Shown: piece after piece, positions 50,907 through 59,771 of the stretch
Layout of the letters: every line of letters starts with the position of its first letter
Position numbering within the stretch: the stretch's first letter is position 1
Assembly (NCBI RefSeq): GCF_002968835.1
Contig: NZ_PKQK01000004.1
Span: 1 to 64,000, forward strand
Length of the DNA: 64,000 nt
DNA from: Paenibacillus sp. PCH8
Lineage (GTDB): Bacteria > Bacillota > Bacilli > Paenibacillales > Paenibacillaceae
Direction of reading: 5' to 3'
Program-made: the position numbers and the translations under genes
The notes under the pieces: model-generated
What the model was told of the DNA's origin: nothing
The model's database searches: none
Seen by the model: only the letters and a program-made list of their open reading frames with translations

Positions 50907-51235
50907 TCATAGTTTTACCATAACTTTTCCAAAAGGATTTTTACTCTTATTTAGCGAATACCCATTATAAGTGGCAGTGACTTGAGAGAGGATATAATCC
51001 AACCTAAATTTCAAGTCGAGGTCCCTGAAAGATTCCCCAGTCCGTTTCGTGTTTAATGGTAAATAGGAGTTGTTTATTCCATTGTTCACGAGCTACACTT
51101 TAAGCTCTGCATCCACCATTCACCTCTGTAAGGCAATCTAGGCCATTCTACACATGTATCATCATCATTATTATGGGTATCACACGAATGACGTTTAGTA
51201 GCAATCTCATTGATTTCCTTAATCTGTTTACACAT
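50907..51235 (-). other. Two small overlapping reading frames, possibly one broken gene
   Basis: On the minus strand ATG 51235 (TTAGGAG upstream) opens 49 codons ending at 51086, with HSCDTHNNDDDTC and EWPRLPYRGEWWMQ; GTG 51089 overlaps that stop (GTGA) and opens 60 codons to 50907 (FRDLDLKFRLDYILSQVTAT, YNGYSLNKSKNPFGKVMVK). Both read like protein and could be one gene split by a frameshift. Not recognised. Apart from this, the remnant and the tandem repeat, the gap 50518-51340 holds nothing I can identify. Confidence 0.3.
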
Positions 51236-51340
51236 CTGTGCAGTATGCTCCTAATCATAACAACGGTGTCCACACAACAAAATATCGATTATGGGCTCTG
51301 AAATGAATTAGAACGAATGCACGTGAAGGAGGCTGTAATG

Positions 51341-52510
51341 ATGGCGAAAAAAGAAGTTGTAGCGATGCTGCTTGCCGGAGGGCAAGGTAAAAGGTTAAAA
51401 GGATTGACCAAATCACTGGCTAAACCAGCTGTATATTTTGGAGGCACGTACCGAATCATTGATTTTCCACTGAGTAACTGCTCCAATTCGGGAATTGATA
51501 CGGTGGGTGTATTGACCCAGTATGAACCGCTTGTCCTTCATTCTTATATAGGCATTGGCAGTGACTGGGATCTGGACCGGAAAAATGGAGGGGTATATGT
51601 ACTACCTCCTCATGAACGTGAAGACGGAAGTAACTGGTACCGGGGAACAGCGGATGCGATCTTCCGCAACCTGAACTTTATTGAACAATTCGATCCCGAG
51701 CATGTGCTCATTCTGTCAGGGGATCATATCTATAAGATGGATTACGAGAAAATGCTCCAGTACCACAAAGATAAAGATGCGGATTGCACGATTTCGGTCA
51801 TTGATGTGTCCTTGGAAGAAGCCAGCCGGTTTGGGGTTCTGAACACGCATGATGACTACAGCATCTATGAATTTGAAGAAAAACCTCCTGAGCCCAAGAG
51901 CACGCTTGCTTCCATGGGTATCTATCTCTTCAAGTGGGACGTACTGAAACGATTCCTGATCCAGGACGAACAACAAGCATCCACTTCCTATGATTTTGGT
52001 AAAGATATTATTCCCTTGCTGCTTGAAAATGAAAAATCCTTATATGCTTATCCGTTCGAAGGGTACTGGAAAGACGTGGGTACCATTAATAGTCTTTGGG
52101 AATCCAATATGGACCTGCTGGACGAAGAGGCACCTTTGAACTTGAATGATCCGGACTGGCGTATTTTCACACGCAATCCGAATCAGCCCGCACAATACAT
52201 CTCACCTTCGGCCAAGGTGCGGAATTGCATTATTAGTGAGGGCAGTATGGTACATGGCGAGGTCAATCACTCGGTCCTGTTTTACGGAACTGAAGTCGGA
52301 GAGAACAGCGCTGTAATAGATTCGGTTGTTATGCCAAGGGTGAAGATTGGGCAGAATGTGCGCATTCACCGGGCCATTATCTCAGAAGGATTGGTTATCC
52401 CTGATGGAACACAGATCTCGCCTGCACCGGGAGATGAGAGTGATATATTGCTCGTAGATCAGGAAGAATTGGAACGTCAGGTTCGCCAGGGAATAACGAG
52501 CAAGATCTAA
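51341..52510 (+). CDS. glgC: Glucose-1-phosphate adenylyltransferase, catalytic subunit
   Basis: About 390 residues from ATG 51341, eight bases after AAGGAGG (ATG 51338 also possible; ATG 51317 lies before the site). Makes ADP-glucose for glycogen. Nucleotidyltransferase half with AMLLAGGQGKRLKGLTKSLA, KPAVYFGGTYRIIDFPLSNC, the SGDHIYKMDY metal/active-site strand, FEEKP, and GYWKDVGTINSLWE; C-terminal left-handed beta-helix with hexapeptide-like repeats (ISPSAKVRNCIISEG, SVLFYGTEVGENS, RIHRAIISEGLVIPDG). In Bacillota it works with GlgD, encoded 26 bases downstream. glgA and glgB are not in the window. Confidence 0.96.
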   Translation: MAKKEVVAMLLAGGQGKRLKGLTKSLAKPAVYFGGTYRIIDFPLSNCSNSGIDTVGVLTQYEPLVLHSYIGIGSDWDLDRKNGGVYVLPPHEREDGSNWYRGTADAIFRNLNFIEQFDPEHVLILSGDHIYKMDYEKMLQYHKDKDADCTISVIDVSLEEASRFGVLNTHDDYSIYEFEEKPPEPKSTLASMGIYLFKWDVLKRFLIQDEQQASTSYDFGKDIIPLLLENEKSLYAYPFEGYWKDVGTINSLWESNMDLLDEEAPLNLNDPDWRIFTRNPNQPAQYISPSAKVRNCIISEGSMVHGEVNHSVLFYGTEVGENSAVIDSVVMPRVKIGQNVRIHRAIISEGLVIPDGTQISPAPGDESDILLVDQEELERQVRQGITSKI

Positions 52511-52536
52511 TCTAAGCCCAAAGGACGGTGCATGCG

Positions 52537-53640
52537 ATGAAAACATTGATCGGAGTTATTAACCTTGACCATGAGCTTGAGGAATTGAAGGAATTGACGT
52601 ACTTTCGCTGCGGAGCCGCGGTGCCTTATGCCGGGCGTTACCGTCTGATTGATTTTGTACTATCCAATATGATGAATGCGGGAATCGAGAGTATTGGCGT
52701 ATTTGTCCGCCGTAAGTACCGCTCGCTGATGGATCATTTGGGAGACGGCAAGCCGTGGGATTTGGATCGCAAACATGGAGGCATGTTTATTTTGCCACCG
52801 GACTGGAACGACCCAACGGATACCTCACAGGGTGATTTGCAGCATTTTCATAACAATCTGGACTTCTTCCGCAGAGGGGCAGGACAATACGTCGTACATG
52901 CGGGCAGCCGCCACGTGACCAAAGCGGACCTTCAGGATGTCTACAGGTACCATATAAGCAAAGGGGCGGACGTTACGCTGGTCTGCAAAAAAGTGGATCA
53001 GCTGCAGCCTGAACATGATGCTTGTGTCAAAGTGGATCATGACGAAGACGGTAATGTGGTGGACATTCACCAAAGCGCCAACCACTCGAATATATATACA
53101 GAAATTTTTATCATGGAAAAGGAATTGTTCCTGCGCCAGGTACAGCGCTGCATTGATCATGGCGAGAGCCATTTCTTCCGGGATGTGATTCAGAAGAATC
53201 CGGATGGATTGAAGATCGCTGCGTATGCATATGATGGCTATCACGCAGTGATCAATTCAATTGACAGTTATTATCGCAACAGCATGAATTTGCTGAATAC
53301 AGGGCAGTACGAACAACTGTTCAAGGAAGATCCCATCCAGACCAAGATTAAATATGAAGCCCCTGCCAAATACCTGGATACCGCTGATGTCAAACATTCA
53401 CTGCTCGCGAATGGCTGCATTGTGGGTGGAGAGGTGGAAGATAGTATTCTGTTCCGTGGTGTACAGGTGGCGAAGGGTGCCAAGATCAAAGGCTCCATCA
53501 TCATGCAGAAATGCTACATTGGTGAAGGAACAGTACTTGAGAATGTCATTCTCGATAAAGACGTGAGGTTGACCGGAGGACAGACGCTGATCGGCGACCC
53601 GTCGAATCCATATATTTTAGCAAAAAGTACTATTATCTAA
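52537..53640 (+). CDS. glgD: Glucose-1-phosphate adenylyltransferase, regulatory subunit GlgD
   Basis: 367 residues from ATG 52537, which gives MKTLIGVINL as in other GlgD proteins; AAAGGA is 11 bases upstream, and GTG 52528 is an alternative. Same fold as GlgC but with eroded catalytic motifs: the N-terminal AGGxGxRL loop is replaced by GVINLDHELEEL, while YAGRYRLIDFVLSNMMNAG and the beta-helix end (SLLANGCIVGGEVEDS, IIMQKCYIGEGTVLEN) remain. Known role: partner that raises activity of GlgC. Followed by a 517-base gap (53641-54157) that contains the nested palindromic elements. Confidence 0.95.
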   Translation: MKTLIGVINLDHELEELKELTYFRCGAAVPYAGRYRLIDFVLSNMMNAGIESIGVFVRRKYRSLMDHLGDGKPWDLDRKHGGMFILPPDWNDPTDTSQGDLQHFHNNLDFFRRGAGQYVVHAGSRHVTKADLQDVYRYHISKGADVTLVCKKVDQLQPEHDACVKVDHDEDGNVVDIHQSANHSNIYTEIFIMEKELFLRQVQRCIDHGESHFFRDVIQKNPDGLKIAAYAYDGYHAVINSIDSYYRNSMNLLNTGQYEQLFKEDPIQTKIKYEAPAKYLDTADVKHSLLANGCIVGGEVEDSILFRGVQVAKGAKIKGSIIMQKCYIGEGTVLENVILDKDVRLTGGQTLIGDPSNPYILAKSTII

Positions 53641-53803
53641 TACCCGCTCGTAACCGATATCTTCTATAAATATATAAAATAAAAAATCCTGTAGGATGGA
53701 TTTGAGGTTCGTACATTTTCGACGCATAAATTGTATCTTCGAAAGTTCTCACCAGCATGCAAACGTAGTGAAGGGAACGAAATCGATTCTGAAGAAGCGT
53801 ATA

Positions 53804-54047
53804 TTGTCTCCAAATTTCAACCTTTTACTATATAAATTCAACTTAAACATTTACACAAAACGGAGAGGACAGAAAGAACCTGAAGAAGCGGAGCGTTCGC
53901 CTTTATCCCCAGATTTTCCCTTTTTAAAAAAGGAATCAAAAAAATCTGGGGATAACAGCGATCGGAAGGTTATTCTGTCATCGGAGTGGCCAGTGTGAAT
54001 ATTATTTAGTTCAATATATATAGGTAATCAAGAAAATTTGGAGACAA
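53804..54047. repeat. Outer, older palindrome into whose centre element C is inserted
   Basis: TTGTCTCCAAATTT (53804-53817) and AAATTTGGAGACAA (54034-54047) are exact inverse 14-mers flanking copy C. Outside them lie GAAGAAGCGT on the left and CAGCGATCATAAG on the right, which match the corresponding parts of the element family (GAAGAAGCGGAGCG; CAGCGATCGGAAG). So a diverged member was invaded near its loop by copy C. Confidence 0.65.
53829..54020. repeat. Palindromic interspersed element, copy C (short form)
   Basis: Left end TATAAATTCAACTTAAA-CATTTACAC, right end GTGTGAATATTATTTAGTT-CAATATATA, inverted. Inner arms are nearly perfect: TTATCCCCAGATTTT (from 53903) with AAAATCTGGGGATAA, and GACAGAAAGAACC with GGTTATTCTGTC. 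It lacks the ~45-base middle block of copies A and B. TA is present at both borders (CTA|TATAA and TATATA|TAGG), compatible with TA-target insertion. Confidence 0.8.
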
Positions 54048-54157
54048 CAGCGATCATAAGAACGATTCGTAACCTAACGGCCACTTTGCAGCAAACGTAG
54101 TACTGACGTGTATGAACCGCCATCAACCTACAGGATTTCACCGGGAGGAACCTACTT

Positions 54158-56590
54158 TTGTTTGACAATAAAGAAACGTTCAAGAGCATCTTTCAGCGGA
54201 ATCTGGTCGGCAAATTGGGTAAACCAATTGAAGAAGCAACACAGGAAGATGTCTATCACGTACTCGGAAGCATGATTCGCGAATATGTCGGTCAGGACTG
54301 GGCAGCGTCGAATCAGGGATTCAAGCAGCGTCAGGATAAACAGGTCTATTACTTCTCGCTGGAATTCCTGATTGGACGACTGCTCGGTAACAATCTGCTC
54401 AATGTGAATGAATTGGAGTTAGTCCGGGACAGTCTGGCTGAGCTGGGCTTCTCGTTGGAAGAGGTTGAGGAACAGGAGGCGGATGCCGGACTCGGTAACG
54501 GAGGTCTGGGACGACTCGCTGCCTGTTTCCTGGATTCACTGGCATCCCTCGGGTATGCGGGACATGGATGTGGCATTCGGTACAAATACGGTTTGTTTGA
54601 ACAGAAAATCATTCATGGCAACCAGGTGGAATTACCTGACAATTGGTTGGATAAAGGCAATGAATGGGAAGTACGCCGTCCGGACAAAAAGGTGGAAGTT
54701 CAGTTCTGGGGCCGGGTGGAAGCTCATGAACAGGATGGGCATTATCAATTTGTTACCAAGGATGCCGAATCGGTCGTAGCCGTTCCTTATGACGTGCCTG
54801 TCATCGGATATGGTCAACCTCATGTGAACACATTGCGGTTATGGAGTGCCGAACCGAAGCGGGAGACTTCACTTGACACCCCTTCGAATTACTACGGCTA
54901 TCTGGATTACAGTCGTTCGGTTGAATCGATCTCGGAATTTTTGTATCCGGATGATTCTCAGTATGAAGGTAAGCTACTGCGATTGAAGCAGCAATACTTC
55001 ATGTGTTCAGCAGGCGTACAGAGTGCCTTGCGCACGTTCAACAAGCTGGAGCTTTCGTATGATCAATTGCCGGAGAAAGTAGCTTTTCACATTAATGACA
55101 CGCATCCAACGCTGGTTATTCCGGAACTGATGCGTATCCTGATGGATGATAAAGGTTATGGTTGGGACGAAGCATGGGAAATCACGACCCGTACCGTATC
55201 GTATACCAACCACACAACGCTCAGTGAGGCGCTTGAGAAATGGCCTGTAGCCATGATCAGTAAGTTGTTGCCGCGGATCTATATGATTATTGAAGAGATC
55301 AACAAACGCTTCTGTGGCATGCTGCTGGATCTGTATCCGGGAGATCAGGAACGTACTGAACATCTGGCGATCATTGCGAACGACCAGGTACGTATGGCAC
55401 ATTTGGCGATTGTGGGCAGTCATAGTGTGAATGGTGTTGCTGCATTGCATACCGAGATTCTGAAAGAGCGCGAGATGGCTCCGTTCTATGCACTGTATCC
55501 AGAGCGGTTCAATAACAAGACGAATGGCATTACCCACCGCCGCTGGTTGATGCATGCCAATCCGAAACTGTCGAATCTAATTACGGATACGATCGGTAAC
55601 AAATGGATCACGGAGCCGGGCAAGCTGGATCAGCTGGCAGGTTTCGCAGATAATACATCATTCCAGGAGCAATTCCGTTCGATTAAGCGGAATAACAAGG
55701 AGCGCCTTGCAGCCTATATTCTGGATCATACCGGAACAGCAGTGAACCCGGATTCCATCTTTGATGTACAAGTGAAGAGGTTACATGGGTACAAAAGGCA
55801 ACTGCTGAACATTCTGCATGTCATGCATTTGTATAACCGACTTAAGAATGATGCTTCGTTTGATATGGTGCCGCGCACATTTATCTTCGGAGCTAAGGCT
55901 GCACCAAGTTATTATTTTGCGAAGAAAATCATCAAACTGATTAACACCGTTGCAGATACGGTGAATCGGGATGCTGCTGTGAATGGCCGCTTGCAGGTGT
56001 TTTTCTTGGAGAACTATTCGGTCTCGCTTGCAGAGAAGATCATTCCGGCTGCGGACGTTAGTGAGCAGATCTCAACCGCCGGTAAGGAAGCTTCGGGAAC
56101 AGGTAACATGAAGTTCATGATGAATGGCGCTTTAACGATCGGCACAATGGATGGGGCAAACGTCGAGATGGCTGAGCAGGTTGGAGAAGAGAACATGTTC
56201 ATCTATGGTCTGCGTGCAGACGAAGTAATGGAGTATTATCGTTCCGGTAGCTATCGTCCGAATGAGATCGTGCAGCATGATGAACGCATCCGTGAGGTGG
56301 TAGAGCAACTGGTGCATCCGGGTGCATTCTGCTACCGTGACGGGGAGTTCTGGGATATCTATGACTCGCTGCTTGCCCATGGTGATGAATACTTCGTATT
56401 GCGTGATTTTGCTGCTTATGCAGACGCTCATGCTGCCATTGACAAGGCTTATCGGGATATTCCGGGCTGGACCCGGAAAGCCGTATTGAACACGGCTCAT
56501 TCCGGCATATTCTCCAGTGATCGCACCATTACTGAGTATGCTACGGACATATGGAGCATTCATCCGGTGTCTGGGAACTGGAAAGGTTAA
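54158..56590 (+). CDS. glgP: Glycogen phosphorylase
   Basis: 810 residues, full length. Releases glucose 1-phosphate from glycogen ends using pyridoxal phosphate. Seen: YFSLEFLIGRLLGNNLLN, ADAGLGNGGLGRLAACF, FHINDTHPTLVIPELMR, KRLHGYKRQLLNILH, and the cofactor loop EASGTGNMKFMMNG with the Schiff-base lysine K652. Start is TTG 54158, nine bases after GGGAGG. It follows glgCD but is separated by the repeat-filled gap, so a distinct promoter or the element's leader may control it. Supplies glucose phosphate together with the alpha-glucosidases downstream. Confidence 0.96.
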   Translation: MFDNKETFKSIFQRNLVGKLGKPIEEATQEDVYHVLGSMIREYVGQDWAASNQGFKQRQDKQVYYFSLEFLIGRLLGNNLLNVNELELVRDSLAELGFSLEEVEEQEADAGLGNGGLGRLAACFLDSLASLGYAGHGCGIRYKYGLFEQKIIHGNQVELPDNWLDKGNEWEVRRPDKKVEVQFWGRVEAHEQDGHYQFVTKDAESVVAVPYDVPVIGYGQPHVNTLRLWSAEPKRETSLDTPSNYYGYLDYSRSVESISEFLYPDDSQYEGKLLRLKQQYFMCSAGVQSALRTFNKLELSYDQLPEKVAFHINDTHPTLVIPELMRILMDDKGYGWDEAWEITTRTVSYTNHTTLSEALEKWPVAMISKLLPRIYMIIEEINKRFCGMLLDLYPGDQERTEHLAIIANDQVRMAHLAIVGSHSVNGVAALHTEILKEREMAPFYALYPERFNNKTNGITHRRWLMHANPKLSNLITDTIGNKWITEPGKLDQLAGFADNTSFQEQFRSIKRNNKERLAAYILDHTGTAVNPDSIFDVQVKRLHGYKRQLLNILHVMHLYNRLKNDASFDMVPRTFIFGAKAAPSYYFAKKIIKLINTVADTVNRDAAVNGRLQVFFLENYSVSLAEKIIPAADVSEQISTAGKEASGTGNMKFMMNGALTIGTMDGANVEMAEQVGEENMFIYGLRADEVMEYYRSGSYRPNEIVQHDERIREVVEQLVHPGAFCYRDGEFWDIYDSLLAHGDEYFVLRDFAAYADAHAAIDKAYRDIPGWTRKAVLNTAHSGIFSSDRTITEYATDIWSIHPVSGNWKG

Positions 56591-56634
56591 GAATAGTTTG
56601 GTGTCAACTCAATTCTAAATGAAATCAATTCAAG

Positions 56635-56709
56635 GCCCCTTGTTCACAAGAGCCATCTCTGCGGGTTAATCCATTAGAGCAGAGAGTGTCTCCTTGTTGA
56701 ACAAGGGGC
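56635..56709 (+). other. Nested hairpin structure after glgP
   Basis: GCCCCTTGTTCA (56635-56646) and TGAACAAGGGGC (56698-56709) are exact inverse 12-mers; between them CTCTGC and GCAGAG (56657-56684) form a second stem. No T tract follows. It may be a terminator variant, an mRNA stabiliser or a regulatory RNA. The 290-base gap 56591-56880 holds nothing else obvious. Confidence 0.5.
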
Positions 56710-56880
56710 TTCTGGCATACCGTAAATTATAGTGACATTCGGAAACGAGGAGAAGTAGAATTCTTGCATCCTAGATAACAAGTTAGCACAGAGAATCAAA
56801 AAATGATGATGGATCTCAGTCATACTACATAAGAAATCATTTGAACTTTCGAAAGAGATAGGAGACCAGCCTGTTTTGGT

Positions 56881-57346
56881 ATGACACCCGCGAAGTTGCG
56901 CAAGCTGGATGCGGATCAGTTGTCTCTTTTGAACATGCAACGGAGCAATGATTTTAATGATTATCGAACCCGGATTGGAGACACATTTCAGTTGAACACA
57001 CCCCGCCTGATCACACGGGAACCCTACTGGATTATCGGCTATGAATACAAGACGAACCTGAATGATGATCAGCATTATGCGGAGATCCCAGGATTCTATC
57101 AGGAGTTTGGCATGGAGCAAAAATTTATGAAGATTCCAGAGCGGGTACGTCCCGATATGGCTTATGGTGTCGCCTGTCACTTTGAAGAGGAGGGGGCATT
57201 CTCATTTATTGTGGGTGAAGAGAGCAATGAAAGATCGCCGGTATTGGAACAAGGGTTTACCTCAATTGAGATTCCGGGAGGGACCTGACTTTGAAGTGAC
57301 GGATGTCTGGAAATCGACCCCTGAACAACTGGACATGAAGATCTAA
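56881..57346 (+). pseudogene. GyrI-like/AraC effector-binding domain protein, frameshifted and probably truncated
   Basis: Residues ~45-130 read as a GyrI-like small-molecule-binding domain: PYWIIGYEYKTN, EIPGFYQEFGMEQKFMK, AYGVACHFEEEGAFSFIVG, GFTSIEIP. At 57274-57282 (GGGAGGG) the frame breaks; dropping one G gives IPEGPDFEVTDVWKSTPEQL and a stop at 57346, the expected C-terminus. The N-terminus FGMTPAKLRKLD resembles the last turn of an AraC helix-turn-helix, and no ribosome site lies near ATG 56881, so the gene may be the tail of a lost AraC regulator of the YdeE kind. Non-functional as written. Confidence 0.55.
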
Positions 57347-57404
57347 ATCCCGTTAAAATAGACCTTACCGCGCTGCGGAAATCAAGGTCAGAGGGATGAA
57401 TGGA

Positions 57405-57857
57405 ATGAGCGAACAGTCGTGGCTGCACTCCAGATGGATGCTCATCATCGTTATCTGCATGGCAGCCCTATACACACTAATCATGTGCAATCTGCTTTTT
57501 GTCAGTGGACGAGCGCCTGGTCCGAATTATCAGTATAATCTCGCGCCCTTCGAGACGATTCGACCCCTTCTATTGGAACGGGAGCGGTACAATACGGATA
57601 CCTGGGTCAAGAACTTGTTTGGTAATATCGTATTGTTCATTCCGCTTGGAATCTGGATGCCGTGGTTGTTCCGCAAGTGTCGTAGGTTCCTGAGTTTTAC
57701 ATCGATTGTGGTCATGGTTTTGCTGGCTGTAGAGGTCACACAATTGATTGCGCGTGTGGGCTCGTTCGATGTGGACGACATTATTCTGAACACGATCGGT
57801 GCCTGGATTGGTTATGCAGGGTATCAACTATTCATTTTCTCATTAAGAAAGACCTGA
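57405..57857 (+). CDS. VanZ family membrane protein
   Basis: 150 residues from ATG 57405, nine bases after GAGGG; ATG 57396 is possible. Four hydrophobic helices: ~10-30, 70-90 (LFGNIVLFIPLGIWMPWLF), 95-115 (FTSIVVMVLLAVEVTQLI) and 125-145. The VanZ hallmarks N-x-x-x-F-x-P-L-G (GNIVLFIPLG), VEVTQL and FDVDDIILNTIGAWIGY are all there. VanZ proteins occur in teicoplanin resistance clusters and many other contexts; the biochemical role is unsettled. Its stop overlaps the stem of its own terminator. Confidence 0.9.
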   Translation: MSEQSWLHSRWMLIIVICMAALYTLIMCNLLFVSGRAPGPNYQYNLAPFETIRPLLLERERYNTDTWVKNLFGNIVLFIPLGIWMPWLFRKCRRFLSFTSIVVMVLLAVEVTQLIARVGSFDVDDIILNTIGAWIGYAGYQLFIFSLRKT

Positions 57858-57896
57858 TCATGAACCGTAGATGGCGGTCCATAATCAGGTCTTTTT
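57848..57896 (+). terminator. Rho-independent terminator of the VanZ gene
   Basis: AAAGACCTGAT pairs with ATCAGGTCTTT around a 24-base loop; TTTTT ends the stem. Confidence 0.8.
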
Positions 57897-57963
57897 GCAT
57901 AATGCGCCTTTCACGTGTTTATAAGCGAATCATTTCGGATAAAACATATTAACGGCTAATATA

Positions 57964-59676
57964 GTGAACAGAGATGAGAGCGAGGTGGGCGATATCGTTT
58001 GGTGGAAAGAGAGTGTGGTATACCAGATCTACCCGAGTAGTTTTAAGGATTCGGACGGGGATGGACAGGGTGACTTGCAGGGAATTTATGAGAAACTCGA
58101 TTATTTGGTAAACTTGGGTGTGGATGTGATCTGGTTCTGTCCCATCTACGATTCACCAGGGCATGATAACGGATATGATATCCGGGATTATTACGCCATT
58201 CTCCGCAAATACGGAACCATGGAGGACTTTGATCGGTTATTGGCAGAGGCACACAAGCGTGGTCTCAAGATCATGATGGATCTGGTGCTGAATCATACGT
58301 CGGATGAACATAAGTGGTTTGCCGAGTCGCGTTCATCGAAGATGAATCCGAAGCGGGACTATTATATTTGGCGTTCAGGCAAGAATGGTCAGGTGCCGAA
58401 TAATTGGGAGTCCTACTTTGGAGGTTCGGTATGGAAGCATGACCCGGAGACGAATGAGTATTATTTGCATCTGTATTCGGAACAGCAACCGGATCTCAAC
58501 TGGAACAATGCACAGATGGCAGAAGAGATGTATGAGATGGTGCATTGGTGGCTGGAAAAAGGGGTAGACGGATTCCGTTTCGATGCAGTAGCGCATATCG
58601 CCAAGGCGGAAGGTCTGCCAAGTGCCCACAATCCGAATAATCTGCCGGTGGTTCCTGCGTATCAGCTTTTTTCCAACCTAGAGCAGGTACACTCCATCCT
58701 GAAGAAACTGAATAACATGATTCTGAAACCTTACGGACCCATGACGGTTGGTGAAACTTCAGGACTCGGACCTGAACAGGCACTGGCCTATGTGGGGACG
58801 GATCGTGACGAGCTGAACATGGTTTTCCAGTTTGAGCATATGTTCGTCGATGCCAAATCTTCCGGTATTGGAAAGTGGAACTATAGGGAGTGGAAGCTCC
58901 CTGAGCTCAAAGAAATTATGAGTCGCTGGCAAACGGTTCTGCACGGAAGAGGATGGAACGCCAACTACATGGGCAATCATGATCAGCCACGTCCGGTTTC
59001 CCGTTTTGGCGATGACGGTAAATATCGGGTTCGTTCTGCCCAGATGTTAGCTACATGGATGCTTACACTCGAAGGAACACCCTACATCTATCAAGGAGAA
59101 GAAATTGGCATGACCAATGTCGCTTTCCCGGACATCGAGCAATATCGGGACATTGAGACGAAGAATTATTACAATCATTATATTGGTCAAGGTAAAGCAA
59201 AGCATGAAGTCATGCAGGCAATCTGGCTGAAGAGTCGAGATAATGCACGCACACCCATGCAGTGGGATGATACGGAACACGCAGGATTTACCCAGGGTCA
59301 ACCGTGGATTCAGGTGAATGATAATTATCCCGAGATTAATGTAGCTGATGCCGAAAGTGATCCGCAGTCCATTCTGCATTATTATCGTAAGCTGATAGCT
59401 CTTCGCAAACAACATCAAGTGCTCATCTATGGAGCATATGAATTGTTATTGCCGGATGATCCGAATATCTATGCGTATACTCGAACGCTGGATGATGAAG
59501 AGATGCTGGTCATTCTGAATTTCCGTGGAAATGAACCCGAGATGCAATGGCCCGAAGGCTGGAACCCCGAGCAAGCCAAACTAATCATTGGCAATGTAAG
59601 CAGACGTTATTCTACCGATGAGGGTGCTATTCTGCTTCAGCCGTATGAAGCCAGGGTATATCGCAAGCAACGATGA
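57964..59676 (+). CDS. GH13 alpha-glucosidase (oligo-1,6-glucosidase type)
   Basis: Up to 570 residues. Hydrolyses terminal alpha-1,6 or alpha-1,4 glucosyl bonds of short oligosaccharides in the cytoplasm. GH13 regions I-IV: MDLVLNHTSDEHKWF, GFRFDAVAHI (nucleophile Asp), MTVGETSG (acid/base Glu), YMGNHDQPRPVSRFG; also the subfamily signatures WWKESVVYQIYPSSF and SRDNARTPMQWD. The start is uncertain: GTG 57964 lacks a ribosome site, GTG 57985 has only GAGAGCGAG before it; the catalytic protein is complete either way. Near paralogue of treA 1.1 kb downstream. Substrate choice cannot be read beyond the family. Confidence 0.92.
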   Translation: MNRDESEVGDIVWWKESVVYQIYPSSFKDSDGDGQGDLQGIYEKLDYLVNLGVDVIWFCPIYDSPGHDNGYDIRDYYAILRKYGTMEDFDRLLAEAHKRGLKIMMDLVLNHTSDEHKWFAESRSSKMNPKRDYYIWRSGKNGQVPNNWESYFGGSVWKHDPETNEYYLHLYSEQQPDLNWNNAQMAEEMYEMVHWWLEKGVDGFRFDAVAHIAKAEGLPSAHNPNNLPVVPAYQLFSNLEQVHSILKKLNNMILKPYGPMTVGETSGLGPEQALAYVGTDRDELNMVFQFEHMFVDAKSSGIGKWNYREWKLPELKEIMSRWQTVLHGRGWNANYMGNHDQPRPVSRFGDDGKYRVRSAQMLATWMLTLEGTPYIYQGEEIGMTNVAFPDIEQYRDIETKNYYNHYIGQGKAKHEVMQAIWLKSRDNARTPMQWDDTEHAGFTQGQPWIQVNDNYPEINVADAESDPQSILHYYRKLIALRKQHQVLIYGAYELLLPDDPNIYAYTRTLDDEEMLVILNFRGNEPEMQWPEGWNPEQAKLIIGNVSRRYSTDEGAILLQPYEARVYRKQR

Positions 59677-59771
59677 GTCTGAACAAACATAGCGTGATTT
59701 TGCTTTGGTGAAGAACTATTATTTATAATAAACAGGCTCCAAAATAAGGCATAGGTCAGGAGGATACCAAG

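Noticed and set aside
12853..54047. The repeated core GATAACAGCGATCGG... as CRISPR-like repeats
   Set aside because: Copies are single, tens of kilobases apart, palindromic over their whole length, with no spacers or cas genes.
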